A DNA stretch of 64,000 nt. Source: Pleomorphomonas oryzae DSM 16300 (lineage in GTDB: Bacteria; Pseudomonadota; Alphaproteobacteria; Rhizobiales; Pleomorphomonadaceae). Position numbers and translations under genes: made by a program. The DNA lies in assembly GCF_000422965.1 (NCBI RefSeq), contig NZ_AUHB01000004.1:248001-312000 (forward strand), read 5' to 3'. The notes under the pieces are model-generated. The model was not told the origin of the DNA. It worked only from the letters and a program-made list of their open reading frames with translations, and did not search any database. Shown in pieces: positions 29,055-38,273 of this stretch (positions are counted from its first letter, which is position 1; every line of letters starts with the position of its first letter).

Positions 29055-29290
29055 CGGCGCCAAGCGGCGCCCGCGCGGAGCGCGAAAGCCAAGGGCTGGA
29101 AGCCCACCGGCGACTGAGGCAGGAAAACCACTTCCGGCGCCAAGCGGCGCCCGCGCGGAGCGCGAAAGCCAAGGGCTGGAAGCCCGCCGGCGACTGAGGA
29201 AAGAAAACCACTTCCGGCGCCAAGCGGCGCCGGTGCGGAGCGCGAAAGCCAAAGCGGCGGAGCCACCGCCGGCGACTGAGGCGGCCCAAA
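29051..29290. repeat. Three tandem 80-bp palindromic repeat units
   Basis: Units at 29051-29130, 29131-29210 and 29211-29290 are each exactly 80 bp. The first two are almost identical; the third is diverged. Each has GGCGCC-AAGC-GGCGCC, a GCGGAGCGCG block, a second hairpin (GGGCT-GGA-AGCCC in units 1 and 2; GGCGG-AGCCA-CCGCC in unit 3) and ends in CCGGCGACTGAGG. Stem sequences change while pairing is kept. Long frames across them in both directions are spurious. Together with 29291-29414, where I see only a presumed etfB promoter and no other feature, this fills the gap before etfB. Confidence 0.9.
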
Positions 29291-29414
29291 AAAGCCAGCT
29301 TGGCCTGCCGTTGACGACGGCGCACGCGGTCGCTACGGTCACGCCTCGCGCTCGAAATTGGCCCGTTACGGGCCGTTTCGACCGTCGTCCCATTGGTCCG
29401 GAGAGATGGTCCCG

Positions 29415-30164
29415 ATGAAGATTCTCGTGCCCGTGAAACGGGTGGTCGACTACAACGTCAACATCCGAGTCAAGGCCGACGGTTCCGGCGTCGATCTGGC
29501 CAACGTCAAGATGTCGATGAACCCATTCGACGAGATCGCCGTCGAGGAAGCTCTGCGGCTGCGCGAGGCGGGTGTCGCCACCGAAGTGGTCGCCGTGTCG
29601 ATCGGCCCTAAGGAATCGCAGGAGACGGTACGCACCGCGCTCGCCATGGGCGCCGACCGCGGCATCGTTCTTGAGGCGGACGGCATTATCGAGCCGCTCG
29701 CCGTCGCCAAGCTTCTGAAGGCGATCGTCGCCGAGGAAGCGCCCGGCCTGGTCATTCTCGGCAAGCAGGCCATCGATGACGACAGCAACCAGACCGGCCA
29801 GATGCTGGCTGCTCTGCTCGGCTGGCCGCAGGGTACATTCGCCTCCAAACTCGTTCTCGGCGATGGTGGCATCGAAGTGACGCGTGAAGTCGACGGCGGT
29901 CTCCAGACGGTACGCCTCGCGCTTCCAGCGATCATCACCGCCGATCTCCGCCTCAACGAGCCGCGCTACGCCTCGCTGCCGAACATCATGAAAGCCAAGA
30001 AGAAGCCGATCGATCTGAGGTCGGCTAGCCAATATGGCGTCGATCTCACCCCCCGTCTGACGGTGCTGAAGACCGCGGAGCCACCGGTTCGGCCGGCTGG
30101 CCGTCGCCTCGCCTCGGTCGCCGAACTGGTCGACCGCCTGAAGACCGAAGCCGGCGTGCTCTGA
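29415..30164 (+). CDS. etfB: Electron transfer flavoprotein beta subunit
   Basis: The 249-residue AMP-binding subunit of ETF, which carries electrons from acyl-CoA dehydrogenases to ETF:quinone oxidoreductase. It starts [20 protein letters not shown] and has the signature region [11 protein letters not shown], the helix [24 protein letters not shown] and [30 protein letters not shown], the last containing the recognition loop that docks to dehydrogenases. Length is normal. etfA follows after 15 bp. Confidence 0.97.
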   Translation: MKILVPVKRVVDYNVNIRVKADGSGVDLANVKMSMNPFDEIAVEEALRLREAGVATEVVAVSIGPKESQETVRTALAMGADRGIVLEADGIIEPLAVAKLLKAIVAEEAPGLVILGKQAIDDDSNQTGQMLAALLGWPQGTFASKLVLGDGGIEVTREVDGGLQTVRLALPAIITADLRLNEPRYASLPNIMKAKKKPIDLRSASQYGVDLTPRLTVLKTAEPPVRPAGRRLASVAELVDRLKTEAGVL

Positions 30165-30179
30165 GAAAGGCTTGGGAAT

Positions 30180-31118
<939 letters not shown>

Positions 31119-31145
31119 GCTAGAATGTTCTGATACTTGTCACAA

Positions 31146-31172
31146 GGGGGCGCCGGGGGTCGGCGCCGCCCC
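31146..31172. other. Strong GC hairpin between etfA and the hydroxyacyl-CoA dehydrogenase gene
   Basis: GGCGCCG (31149-31155) pairs with CGGCGCC (31161-31167), extended by GGG/CCC past a bulge. There is no T-tract, so it is not a standard terminator. It could stabilise the etfBA message or separate it from the downstream gene. Confidence 0.6.
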
Positions 31173-31191
31173 GAGAGGCTCGAGGACTTCA

Positions 31192-32070
31192 ATGGTTGAA
31201 ATCAGGTCGATCGGCGTCATGGGCGCGGGTCAGATGGGCTCCGGCATCGCGCATGTCTGTGCTCTCGCAGGTCTCGACGTCGGGCTCTACGACATCGCGC
31301 GCGATCGGCTGGAGGCTTGCCTCAATGTCGTTTCCGCCAACCTCGGCCGTCAGGTCGCCTCCAAGAAGATCACCGAGGAGCAACGCCGGGAGGCGCTGTC
31401 CCGCATCAAGCTCTTTAACGATCTTGAGGGTTTTTCCGACACCGATCTCGTCATCGAAGCAGTGACCGAGAACGAGACTATCAAGCGCAAGGCGCTGTCC
31501 CAGCTCTGTCCTGAGCTGAAGCCGGACGCGATGATCGGCACCAACACGTCGTCGGTGTCCATCACTCGCCTCGCCGCGTCGACCGACCGGCCCGAGCGCT
31601 TCATCGGCATCCATTTCATGAACCCGGTGCCGGTGATGCAGCTCGTCGAGCTGGTGCGCGGCATCGCCACCGAGGACGAGACCTTCGAGGCAGCACGCGC
31701 TTTCGTGGCCAAGCTCGGCAAAACGGTCGCCGTATCCGAGGATTTCCCGGCCTTCATGGTCAACCGCATCCTGCTGCCGATGATCAACGAGGCGATCTAC
31801 GTGCTCTATGAGGGCGTCGGCACGGTGGATTCCATCGACACCGCCATGCGGCTCGGCGCCAATCATCCGATGGGCCCGTTGCAGCTCGCTGATTTCATTG
31901 GCCTCGACACCTGCCTCTCCATCATGCAGGTGCTGCACGACGGCCTCGCCGACAGCAAGTACCGCCCCTGTCCGCTTCTGGTGAAATATGTCGAAGCCGG
32001 CTGGCTGGGCCGCAAGACTCAGCGCGGCTTCTACGACTATCGCGGTGCGACGCCGGTGCCGACGCGCTGA
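31192..32070 (+). CDS. 3-hydroxybutyryl-CoA dehydrogenase
   Basis: A 292-residue NAD(P)-dependent short-chain 3-hydroxyacyl-CoA dehydrogenase of the Hbd/PaaH type. The dinucleotide fold is GVMGAGQMGSGIA (8-20). The family signature FMNPVPVMQLVELVRG carries the catalytic His region (FIGIHFMNPVP), DFPAFMVNRILLPMINEAI follows, and GPLQLADFIGLDTCLSIMQVL is the C-terminal helical domain. It interconverts acetoacetyl-CoA and 3-hydroxybutyryl-CoA. etfBA-hbd order is common in Rhizobiales. Confidence 0.95.
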   Translation: MVEIRSIGVMGAGQMGSGIAHVCALAGLDVGLYDIARDRLEACLNVVSANLGRQVASKKITEEQRREALSRIKLFNDLEGFSDTDLVIEAVTENETIKRKALSQLCPELKPDAMIGTNTSSVSITRLAASTDRPERFIGIHFMNPVPVMQLVELVRGIATEDETFEAARAFVAKLGKTVAVSEDFPAFMVNRILLPMINEAIYVLYEGVGTVDSIDTAMRLGANHPMGPLQLADFIGLDTCLSIMQVLHDGLADSKYRPCPLLVKYVEAGWLGRKTQRGFYDYRGATPVPTR

Positions 32071-32115
32071 CGCGAACCCGACACCGGGAAACCGATCAGG
32101 CTTGGAAAGCACAAA

Positions 32116-32153
32116 CCCTTGTCCTTCCTTTCGAAGGACAAGGGTTTTCTTTT
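32116..32153 (+). terminator. Intrinsic terminator after the hydroxybutyryl-CoA dehydrogenase gene
   Basis: CCCTTGTCCTT pairs perfectly with AAGGACAAGGG (11 bp) around a short loop and is followed by TTTTCTTTT. It separates this gene from the convergent beta-mannosidase gene. Confidence 0.92.
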
Positions 32154-32165
32154 AAACGCTTCCGG

Positions 32166-34649
32166 TCACGCTCTGCGAATGACGATTTCGTCCGGCCGAT
32201 AGCTAGAGTGCAGATCGTGCACCACAAGGCCGTCGACCGGATCGACATCGCCCGACCGCGACGTCCAGATGATTGTGACCGGCTCATCCGGCGTCACCAG
32301 GACCGCGTTGTCGGAGAAGACGCCGTAAGGCTCCGCTTCCAGCGACACATAGAAGGCAGGCACTTTGGCGGTGATGGTGAAGCTCCACTCGCCTGCCCCG
32401 AGCTTTGTCGCCTCGACTACGAGGCCCGGGTCGCGCAGACGCAGAGCCTTGTGGGGCGAAACGGCATGATGATCGAAATGCTCGCCGGCCGGGTCGCTCC
32501 AGGTGAAGGCGAGCACCTCGTCAGGACTGCCATTGGCCGGAATGGAGACCAGCGGAATCGCTCGATCGATCGGCACGGTCTTCATAAACTCCCCGGCCGG
32601 GCGACGGGACCCGTCGACCGCCAGCCAGAAGGCTTTGCCCGCCACCACCACTTCGGACGGCGTGTCGTTGATCCCGATGAGATCCACGGTAGAAGTATCC
32701 GCCGAAGGGATTGCCACCACGTTGACCGGGGCGAAGAAGTGCTTGGCCATCGAGTGCAGCAGTTTCCAGCGACCGCCATATTCGATCGATGACCAGGAAG
32801 CCACCGGATAGGTATCGTTGAGCTGCCAATAGAGCGCGCCCATGCATTCCGGCTTGATCGACCGCCAGAAGTCGATGGCCGTCTTCATGGCAAGGCCCTG
32901 TTGAACCTGGCTGAGATAGACGACGTTCTCGAAGTTCTTCGGGAAACGGAAGTAGCGCGAGATGGTCTCGACGATGCGCGCATTGCCGCCGGCGTTCTTC
33001 TGATGCAGCTCCATGGACGGCGAGGCGATGTCGAGATCCTCCTCGTCGATATAACGGCGAAGCGTCGACAGCGACACGAAGGACTGGAAGCCGAATTCCG
33101 AGGCGAAGCGCGGCCGCACCCCGCGATAGGCCGCGAACGACTTGCCGGCGTGCCAGACGTCCCACATGTGCTGGTCGCCCGAGCCCTCGGCCTTCCAGGC
33201 GTCGCCAAAGTCCATCGGCCCCTTCGATGGCGACGACGGCCAGAACAATCGATCGGGATCGGCGCGGTGGGCGGCGAGTTCGATGGTTCGGCTCAGGCGG
33301 TCGTAGGCGACGAGATAGCGGTCGCGGTTGGCCCGGGCGATTTCGAACCAGGTCAGGGCGCCGATCACCTCGTTGTCTCCGCAGTACAAGGCGATCGAGG
33401 CATGATGGGACAGGCGCCGCACCTGATGCTCGATCTCCTTGTCAACCTCGGCAAGAAAGGCATTGTCGGCCGGATAAAGGGCGCAGGCGAACATCATGTC
33501 CTGCCAGATCAGAATGCCCAGCTCGTCGCAGAGATCGTAGAACCAGTCGGGTTCGTACTGGCCGCCGCCCCAGATGCGCAGCATATTCATGCCGACAGCG
33601 ACCGCGTCTTCCAGAAGCGGCCGTACCGTCTCGGGCGTGATGCGCGACGGCAGAGCGTCGCCAGGAATCCAGTTGGCACCGCGGCAGAACAGATCGAGAC
33701 CGTTGATACGCACCGTGAGCGGCACGCCGATGGCATCGCGCTTGGTCACCATCTCGAGACGGCGGAGGCCGATGCTCTGATGATGGGTGGTGCCGCCGAA
33801 AGTGACGGTCAGGTCGTAGAGTGGCTGGGCGCCCGAGCCGACCGGCCACCACAGGCGAGGATTCTCGACATGCAGCGTGGTCACGGCCACGGTGGTACCG
33901 ATCGAGAATACCACCTGGAGACTGACCTTCTCGTCGCCCAGCTCCACCGTCAGCAGCTCTTCACCGGCCGCCTTCGCCTGGATTCTGACTTCGACGTCGA
34001 TATCGACGGCACCGGTCACCGCGTCATGGCGCTGGCGATGCTGGATATAGGCCACGGTCGGCAGATCGGCACGCTCGAGACGAATGGCGCCATAGAGGCC
34101 GAAGGGCATCATGGCGATATTCCAGTCCCAGCCGGCGTGGCACTGTACCTTGCGAAGAAGATTGATGTGCGGGCTCGACTGCATCTGCGCGCTATAGGGC
34201 TGTTCATAGGGCTGCTTGGCAGCCGCCTCGATCGCCGCGTTGATATTGGACCGGAAGAGGATTTCGATGTCGTTGTCGCCCTCGCGAAGCGCGTCACCAA
34301 CCTCCACCCGGTGCGGACGGAACATGTTGGCGGCGGTAAGCACCAGCTGGCCGTTGAGCCGTATCTCGGCGACGGTATCGAGGCCGTCGGCATAGATCGC
34401 CCACGGGTAGGCGAGCGCATCGGCGTCCATGGTGAAGGTGCGGCGGGCGACCCAGTCGCGCTCGGCCGGCCAGCGCACCACCAGTTCGTTCTCTCCGACG
34501 TAAGGGTCGGGAAGTACGCCGGCATCGATCAGCGCCGACAACGCGTCACCAGGTAACACAAACGGCACGGAAATCGATTCATCCGCGGCGTGAAGCGTCC
34601 AATTTCCTGCAAGGTCTTTCGCAGACGCGCGATTGACGAGATCGGCCAT
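32166..34649 (-). CDS. Glycoside hydrolase family 2 beta-mannosidase
   Basis: An 827-residue cytoplasmic enzyme removing terminal beta-mannose. It has an N-terminal jelly-roll domain (ERDWVARRTFTM ... YADGLDTVAEIRLNG), immunoglobulin-like middle domains, then a TIM barrel with GANWIPGDALPSRITP and NMLRIWGGGQYEPDWFYDLCDELGILIWQD. The acid/base Glu is E427 (CGDNEVIG) and the nucleophile E518 (FASEFGFQSF). No signal peptide. I start at MADLVNRASA; the frame continues upstream with Arg-rich sequence lacking family match. A LacI-type regulator lies directly upstream on the same strand. Confidence 0.9.
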   Translation of the reverse strand: MADLVNRASAKDLAGNWTLHAADESISVPFVLPGDALSALIDAGVLPDPYVGENELVVRWPAERDWVARRTFTMDADALAYPWAIYADGLDTVAEIRLNGQLVLTAANMFRPHRVEVGDALREGDNDIEILFRSNINAAIEAAAKQPYEQPYSAQMQSSPHINLLRKVQCHAGWDWNIAMMPFGLYGAIRLERADLPTVAYIQHRQRHDAVTGAVDIDVEVRIQAKAAGEELLTVELGDEKVSLQVVFSIGTTVAVTTLHVENPRLWWPVGSGAQPLYDLTVTFGGTTHHQSIGLRRLEMVTKRDAIGVPLTVRINGLDLFCRGANWIPGDALPSRITPETVRPLLEDAVAVGMNMLRIWGGGQYEPDWFYDLCDELGILIWQDMMFACALYPADNAFLAEVDKEIEHQVRRLSHHASIALYCGDNEVIGALTWFEIARANRDRYLVAYDRLSRTIELAAHRADPDRLFWPSSPSKGPMDFGDAWKAEGSGDQHMWDVWHAGKSFAAYRGVRPRFASEFGFQSFVSLSTLRRYIDEEDLDIASPSMELHQKNAGGNARIVETISRYFRFPKNFENVVYLSQVQQGLAMKTAIDFWRSIKPECMGALYWQLNDTYPVASWSSIEYGGRWKLLHSMAKHFFAPVNVVAIPSADTSTVDLIGINDTPSEVVVAGKAFWLAVDGSRRPAGEFMKTVPIDRAIPLVSIPANGSPDEVLAFTWSDPAGEHFDHHAVSPHKALRLRDPGLVVEATKLGAGEWSFTITAKVPAFYVSLEAEPYGVFSDNAVLVTPDEPVTIIWTSRSGDVDPVDGLVVHDLHSSYRPDEIVIRRA

Positions 34650-34762
34650 GGGATATCCCGATGATGCTGGAAGCCGCTGCTCCTCCGGACGAACGTCCCT
34701 TCCCCTCGCGGAGCGACACACGCTGAGGAATCGCAATACCATAGCCCGCCCCACCCGGTCGG

Positions 34763-34779
34763 GCAAACGAAACGATTGC
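34763..34779. promoter_or_regulatory. Candidate operator upstream of beta-mannosidase gene
   Basis: GCAAACGAAACGATTGC is an imperfect inverted repeat (GCAA-n-CG-nnn-CG-n-TTGC) about 114 bp before the beta-mannosidase start. It might be bound by the adjacent LacI-family protein. Support is symmetry and position only. Confidence 0.3.
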
Positions 34780-34828
34780 GGGACCAGAAAGATACGCGAT
34801 CAGGTAGATGAAGGTTCCGCTCCGGGCT

Positions 34829-35851
34829 TCACCGCCGTGTCGGTACGTGCATTTCGGCGGTTGCGAGCTCTTGCAGGTGTGTAATGTCGGTCTCGCCTTC
34901 GAGGCGGCGCAACATCAGCCGCGTCAATCGGCGGCCGGCCTCTTGCAGCGGGAAATAGAAGCTGACCGGCGTCGGCTCGACATATTCGATCAGCCGGGTG
35001 GTGGTCGACGCGCAGAAGCCGAAATCCGCCGGATCGAGGCCGATGTCGCGAAGACCCGTCATCATGCCGAGCGAGGTGATGTCGTTGACGCAGATGAAGG
35101 CATCGGGCGGGCTTTCCTGCAGCATCAGGTCCTTGACCGAGGCGCGCGTTCGCCGCGCCGTCAGGTCGAGATCGAGGATGAGGCGCGGGTCGATGTCGAT
35201 GCCCGCCTCGGTCAGCGCCTTGCGATAGCCGCGCAACCGGTATTGCGAGAACATGAATTCGGCCGGCGGATTGATCAGGCAGATGCGGCGGTATCCGCTT
35301 GCCAGAAGATGCTGCGACGCCCGGTAAGTGGCATCCTCGTCGTCGATGTCGAACCAGGCATGCGGCGTGAAAAGTTCGGTGCGCCCGAAGGTGACGAACG
35401 GAAAGTCACGCTCCAGCAGGAAGCGGACGCGCGGGTCCATCGGCAAGGTATGATCGAAAATCAGCCCATCGGCACGCCGACCGTCGATGATCGTTTTCAG
35501 CGCGTCGATCGGATCGGCACCAGGGGCGAGCGGCACGGCAGTGACGGCGTAACCGGCCGCCTGAGCCACCTCATGCACGCCTTGCAGCAGGCCGACCGAG
35601 CCGGTGTCGGCGATATCGTCCGGAGGCACTGCCGACATCAGCACGCAGATCGAATAGGAAAGCCCGGTCCTCAGCGTCAGCCCGCCGACGTCGCGGACAT
35701 AACCCAGTTCCGCCGCCGCCTTCTGAACGCGCTCGATGGTTTCCTTGCGCACCTCCGGCCCGTTGCGGAGAGCTCGACTGACGGTCGTGATCGACAGATC
35801 GAGGTGGCGGGCCAGACTTTTCAGATTGAGCCGAGCACGATCATCGCCCAC
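34829..35851 (-). CDS. LacI-family transcriptional regulator
   Basis: A 340-residue repressor. The N-terminal helix-turn-helix LKSLARHLDLSITTVSRALRNGPEVRKETIERVQKAAAELGYV fits the LacI hinge-and-headpiece pattern. A periplasmic-binding-protein-like sensor domain follows (SYSICVLMSAVPPDD ... DGLIFDHTLPMDPRV ... DAFICVNDITSLGMMTGLRDIGLDPADFGF). It probably controls the downstream beta-mannosidase gene on the same strand and senses a mannose-related sugar; both are inferences from position. An 18-bp palindrome lies 36 bp upstream of its start. Confidence 0.9.
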   Translation of the reverse strand: MGDDRARLNLKSLARHLDLSITTVSRALRNGPEVRKETIERVQKAAAELGYVRDVGGLTLRTGLSYSICVLMSAVPPDDIADTGSVGLLQGVHEVAQAAGYAVTAVPLAPGADPIDALKTIIDGRRADGLIFDHTLPMDPRVRFLLERDFPFVTFGRTELFTPHAWFDIDDEDATYRASQHLLASGYRRICLINPPAEFMFSQYRLRGYRKALTEAGIDIDPRLILDLDLTARRTRASVKDLMLQESPPDAFICVNDITSLGMMTGLRDIGLDPADFGFCASTTTRLIEYVEPTPVSFYFPLQEAGRRLTRLMLRRLEGETDITHLQELATAEMHVPTRR

Positions 35852-35886
35852 GTTGGGTCAACTCCGGAGACTGTCAATTGTCTTCG

Positions 35887-35904
35887 ATCAATATCGATTT
35901 TGAT
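35887..35904. promoter_or_regulatory. Candidate LacI-family operator
   Basis: ATCAATATCGATTTTGAT is an 18-bp palindrome centred on CG with one mismatched pair, the form usual for LacI-family operators. It is 36 bp upstream of the lacI-type start, suggesting autoregulation. A second short palindrome, CTGTCGACAG, lies at 35909-35918. Confidence 0.45.
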
Positions 35905-36021
35905 GAGCCTGTCGACAGTTTTGTTGTCCAGTAACGCCGCTCATCGGCTTTGCTACACTCAGAAAACCACAGCGGGTAGGCAGACTTACGTGGTAATGCC
36001 TACCAACACGCGCCTGTCGCC

Positions 36022-36948
36022 TCAAATGGGCCGCGCTTCCACCGACTGCAATCGCCCGTTGGCCGGCGCCGCATTGACATAGACGGCATAGAGCGAAGAG
36101 GTAGCTGTGATGTAGAGCCGATTACGCTTGGGACCACCGAAGCAAAGGTTGGATACCGCCTCGGGAATAATGATGAGGCCGAGCAGTGTGCCATCGGCCG
36201 CGTAGACCCGGACGCCGTCGCCGCTGGACGTCCAGAGGTTGCCCATCAGATCGAGGCGGAAGCCATCGAAAAATCCCACTTCGGAAACCGCGAATATCCG
36301 ATCGTCGCCGACCGTTCGTCCATCCGCAGCGACGGTAAAGGCATGGATCGCCGGCGTATCGACGAGCGATGTGTCCGACACGTAGAGGATGCGCTCATCC
36401 GGTGAAAAGGCGAGACCGTTGGGACGATCGAGGCCGGTCACCACCGCCGTCGTCTCGCCGGTCCGAGGATCGTGGCGATAGACATTGCAGGTACCGATCT
36501 CGCTTTTTGCCGCGTGGCCCTCATAGTCGCTGTCGATGCCGTAGCTCGGGTCGGAGAACCAGATGCTGCCGTCCGCCTTCACCACCACGTCGTTGGGGGA
36601 ATTGAGGCGCTTGCCGTCGAAGCGATCGACAATCGTTTCCCAGCGGCCATCGAAGCTGAGGCGGGATACGCAACGGTTGCTGTGCTCGCAGGCGACGATG
36701 CGGCCGAAGGCGTCGAGCGTATGACCGTTGTGATAACCGCAGGGGCGCTCGAACACCGATATGGCGCCGCTTGTCTCATCGTAGCGCAGCAGACGGTCCT
36801 CGGGAATGTCCGACCAGACGACAGCTTTGGCGGCGGGCACACAGACCGGCCCCTCGGTCCAGCGGCCGCCGGTCCACAGCCGTTCAACGACGGCGCTGCC
36901 GATGACCAGCGATCCGAATCGATCGTCGAATGTGTCATAGCTGCCCAT
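36022..36948 (-). CDS. SMP-30/gluconolactonase family protein
   Basis: A 308-residue six-bladed beta-propeller lactonase. Family features are WTEGPVCVPAAKAVVWSDIPEDRLLRYDE (first metal-binding Glu), NSPNDVVVKADGSIWFSDPSYGI (metal-binding Asn), LDRPNGLAFSPDERILYVSDTS (metal-binding Asn and Asp) and FFDGFRLDLMGNLWTSSGDGV. It hydrolyses sugar lactones. The ATG at 36946-36948 follows GGGGGAAAGA. It is divergent from the D-2-hydroxyacid dehydrogenase gene across a shared palindrome, suggesting joint use in sugar-acid catabolism. Confidence 0.9.
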   Translation of the reverse strand: MGSYDTFDDRFGSLVIGSAVVERLWTGGRWTEGPVCVPAAKAVVWSDIPEDRLLRYDETSGAISVFERPCGYHNGHTLDAFGRIVACEHSNRCVSRLSFDGRWETIVDRFDGKRLNSPNDVVVKADGSIWFSDPSYGIDSDYEGHAAKSEIGTCNVYRHDPRTGETTAVVTGLDRPNGLAFSPDERILYVSDTSLVDTPAIHAFTVAADGRTVGDDRIFAVSEVGFFDGFRLDLMGNLWTSSGDGVRVYAADGTLLGLIIIPEAVSNLCFGGPKRNRLYITATSSLYAVYVNAAPANGRLQSVEARPI

Positions 36949-37013
36949 TCTTTCCCCCCACGCGTCGTCGCCTCGACGGCCTCCGCCATTTCCCGCCTTG
37001 CGGAACGGCACTA

Positions 37014-37031
37014 TCTTCATACGAATGAAGA
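37014..37031. promoter_or_regulatory. 18-bp palindrome between divergent SMP-30 and dehydrogenase genes
   Basis: TCTTCATACGAATGAAGA is symmetric about a central CG with a single mismatched pair. It lies 63 bp before the dehydrogenase start and 66 bp before the SMP-30 start, so one repressor could control both. It differs from the palindrome near the lacI-type gene. Confidence 0.45.
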
Positions 37032-37093
37032 GCGTCAAGGAATGCGCCATCGCGTCCGGCGGCTATATCCTCTCGTCCAAATGGAGTCCGTTT

Positions 37094-38053
37094 ATGTCCG
37101 CCACCCGGTCGTCCCGCCCGAAAGTTCTGATGGTGTCGTCCATGCCCGAATGGGACCTTGCGCCGATGCGCGAGGCCTACGACCTCATAGACCTGCCGGC
37201 TGACGGCCCGAGCGGCCTTGCCTCGGCTGCCGACATCGCGGCCCTCGTCACCTCCGGAGGCAAGGGGGCCGATGCGGCACTGATCGAGGCGTTGCCGGCG
37301 CTGGCGCTGATCACCGTCTATGGCGTCGGCTACGACAAGGTCGACCTCGACGCGGCGTCGCGGTGCAACGTCGCCGTGACCAACACGCCCGACGTGCTGA
37401 CCAACGACGTTGCCGACATGGCATTGGCCCTGACGCTGGCGCTCTCCCGTCGCATCGTCGACGGCGACACCCTCGTGCGGTCGGGTGCCTGGTCGGAAAA
37501 GAGCATGCCGCTGACCGGCAGCATCTCCGGGCGCAAGATCGGCATCGTCGGGCTCGGCCGCATCGGCGAAGCGATCGCCAACCGCTTCGTCGGCTTCGAC
37601 ACGGAAATCGGCTATTGGAACCGCTCTCCGAAGCCACTCTCCTCCTGGCGGGCCTTTCCGACCCCGGCGACCCTTGCCGCCTGGGCCGACATTCTAGTGG
37701 TCGCGGTGGCCGGCGGCAACGATACCGTTGGTCTCGTCAATGCCGAAACCATTGTGGCTCTCGGCCGAGACGGTCTTCTGATCAACATCTCCCGCGGCAC
37801 CACCATCGATGAGGCGGCGTTGATTGCCGCCCTTGAGAGCGGAACCATCGCGGGCGCCGGTCTCGACGTGTTTCTGAATGAGCCGGCCATTGATCGGCGT
37901 TTCCTCAGCCTCGGCAACGTGGTGCTGTCACCGCATCAAGGCAGCGCAACCGTTGCGACGCGGCGAGCCATGGGTGAACTGGTACGCGCCAACCTCGCTG
38001 CGCATTTCGCCGGAGAGACGTTGCCCACCACGGTTCTTCACCGCCATAGATGA
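37094..38053 (+). CDS. D-2-hydroxyacid dehydrogenase (glyoxylate/hydroxypyruvate reductase type)
   Basis: A 319-residue NAD(P)H-dependent oxidoreductase. The Rossmann motif is GLGRIGEA (153-160), the catalytic triad is R234 (NISRGTTIDE), E263 (LNEPAI) and H281 (LSPHQGSAT), and substrate-loop residues are in VYGVGYDKVDLDAA. It reduces glyoxylate, hydroxypyruvate or related 2-oxo acids in the cytosol; exact substrate unknown. GGAGTCCGTTT precedes the ATG at 37094. The frame extends upstream to 36998, through the palindrome, which argues for the shorter start. Confidence 0.92.
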   Translation: MSATRSSRPKVLMVSSMPEWDLAPMREAYDLIDLPADGPSGLASAADIAALVTSGGKGADAALIEALPALALITVYGVGYDKVDLDAASRCNVAVTNTPDVLTNDVADMALALTLALSRRIVDGDTLVRSGAWSEKSMPLTGSISGRKIGIVGLGRIGEAIANRFVGFDTEIGYWNRSPKPLSSWRAFPTPATLAAWADILVVAVAGGNDTVGLVNAETIVALGRDGLLINISRGTTIDEAALIAALESGTIAGAGLDVFLNEPAIDRRFLSLGNVVLSPHQGSATVATRRAMGELVRANLAAHFAGETLPTTVLHRHR

Positions 38054-38273
38054 AACCGGCGGCAGTCGCTTCTCCTAACCTGAACATCTACTTACTGTCA
38101 TTTTTAACTAGGAAAGAAACTGGAGCCGGCTACTCTGTTGTTTGGAAAACTTTAATAGCGCGCCTTTATCCTCTCGCGATACGCAAGGCTGTGTGCGAAC
38201 CCGACGCCGTTGTCATGGCTCGGCCAGCGCGAGCTAAAAAATGGAAGTTTCCGAGCACTCGGGGGTAGAAGCG

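Noticed and set aside
29051-29290. Possible CRISPR array
   Set aside because: Units are 80 bp and directly adjacent with no unique spacers; no cas genes nearby.
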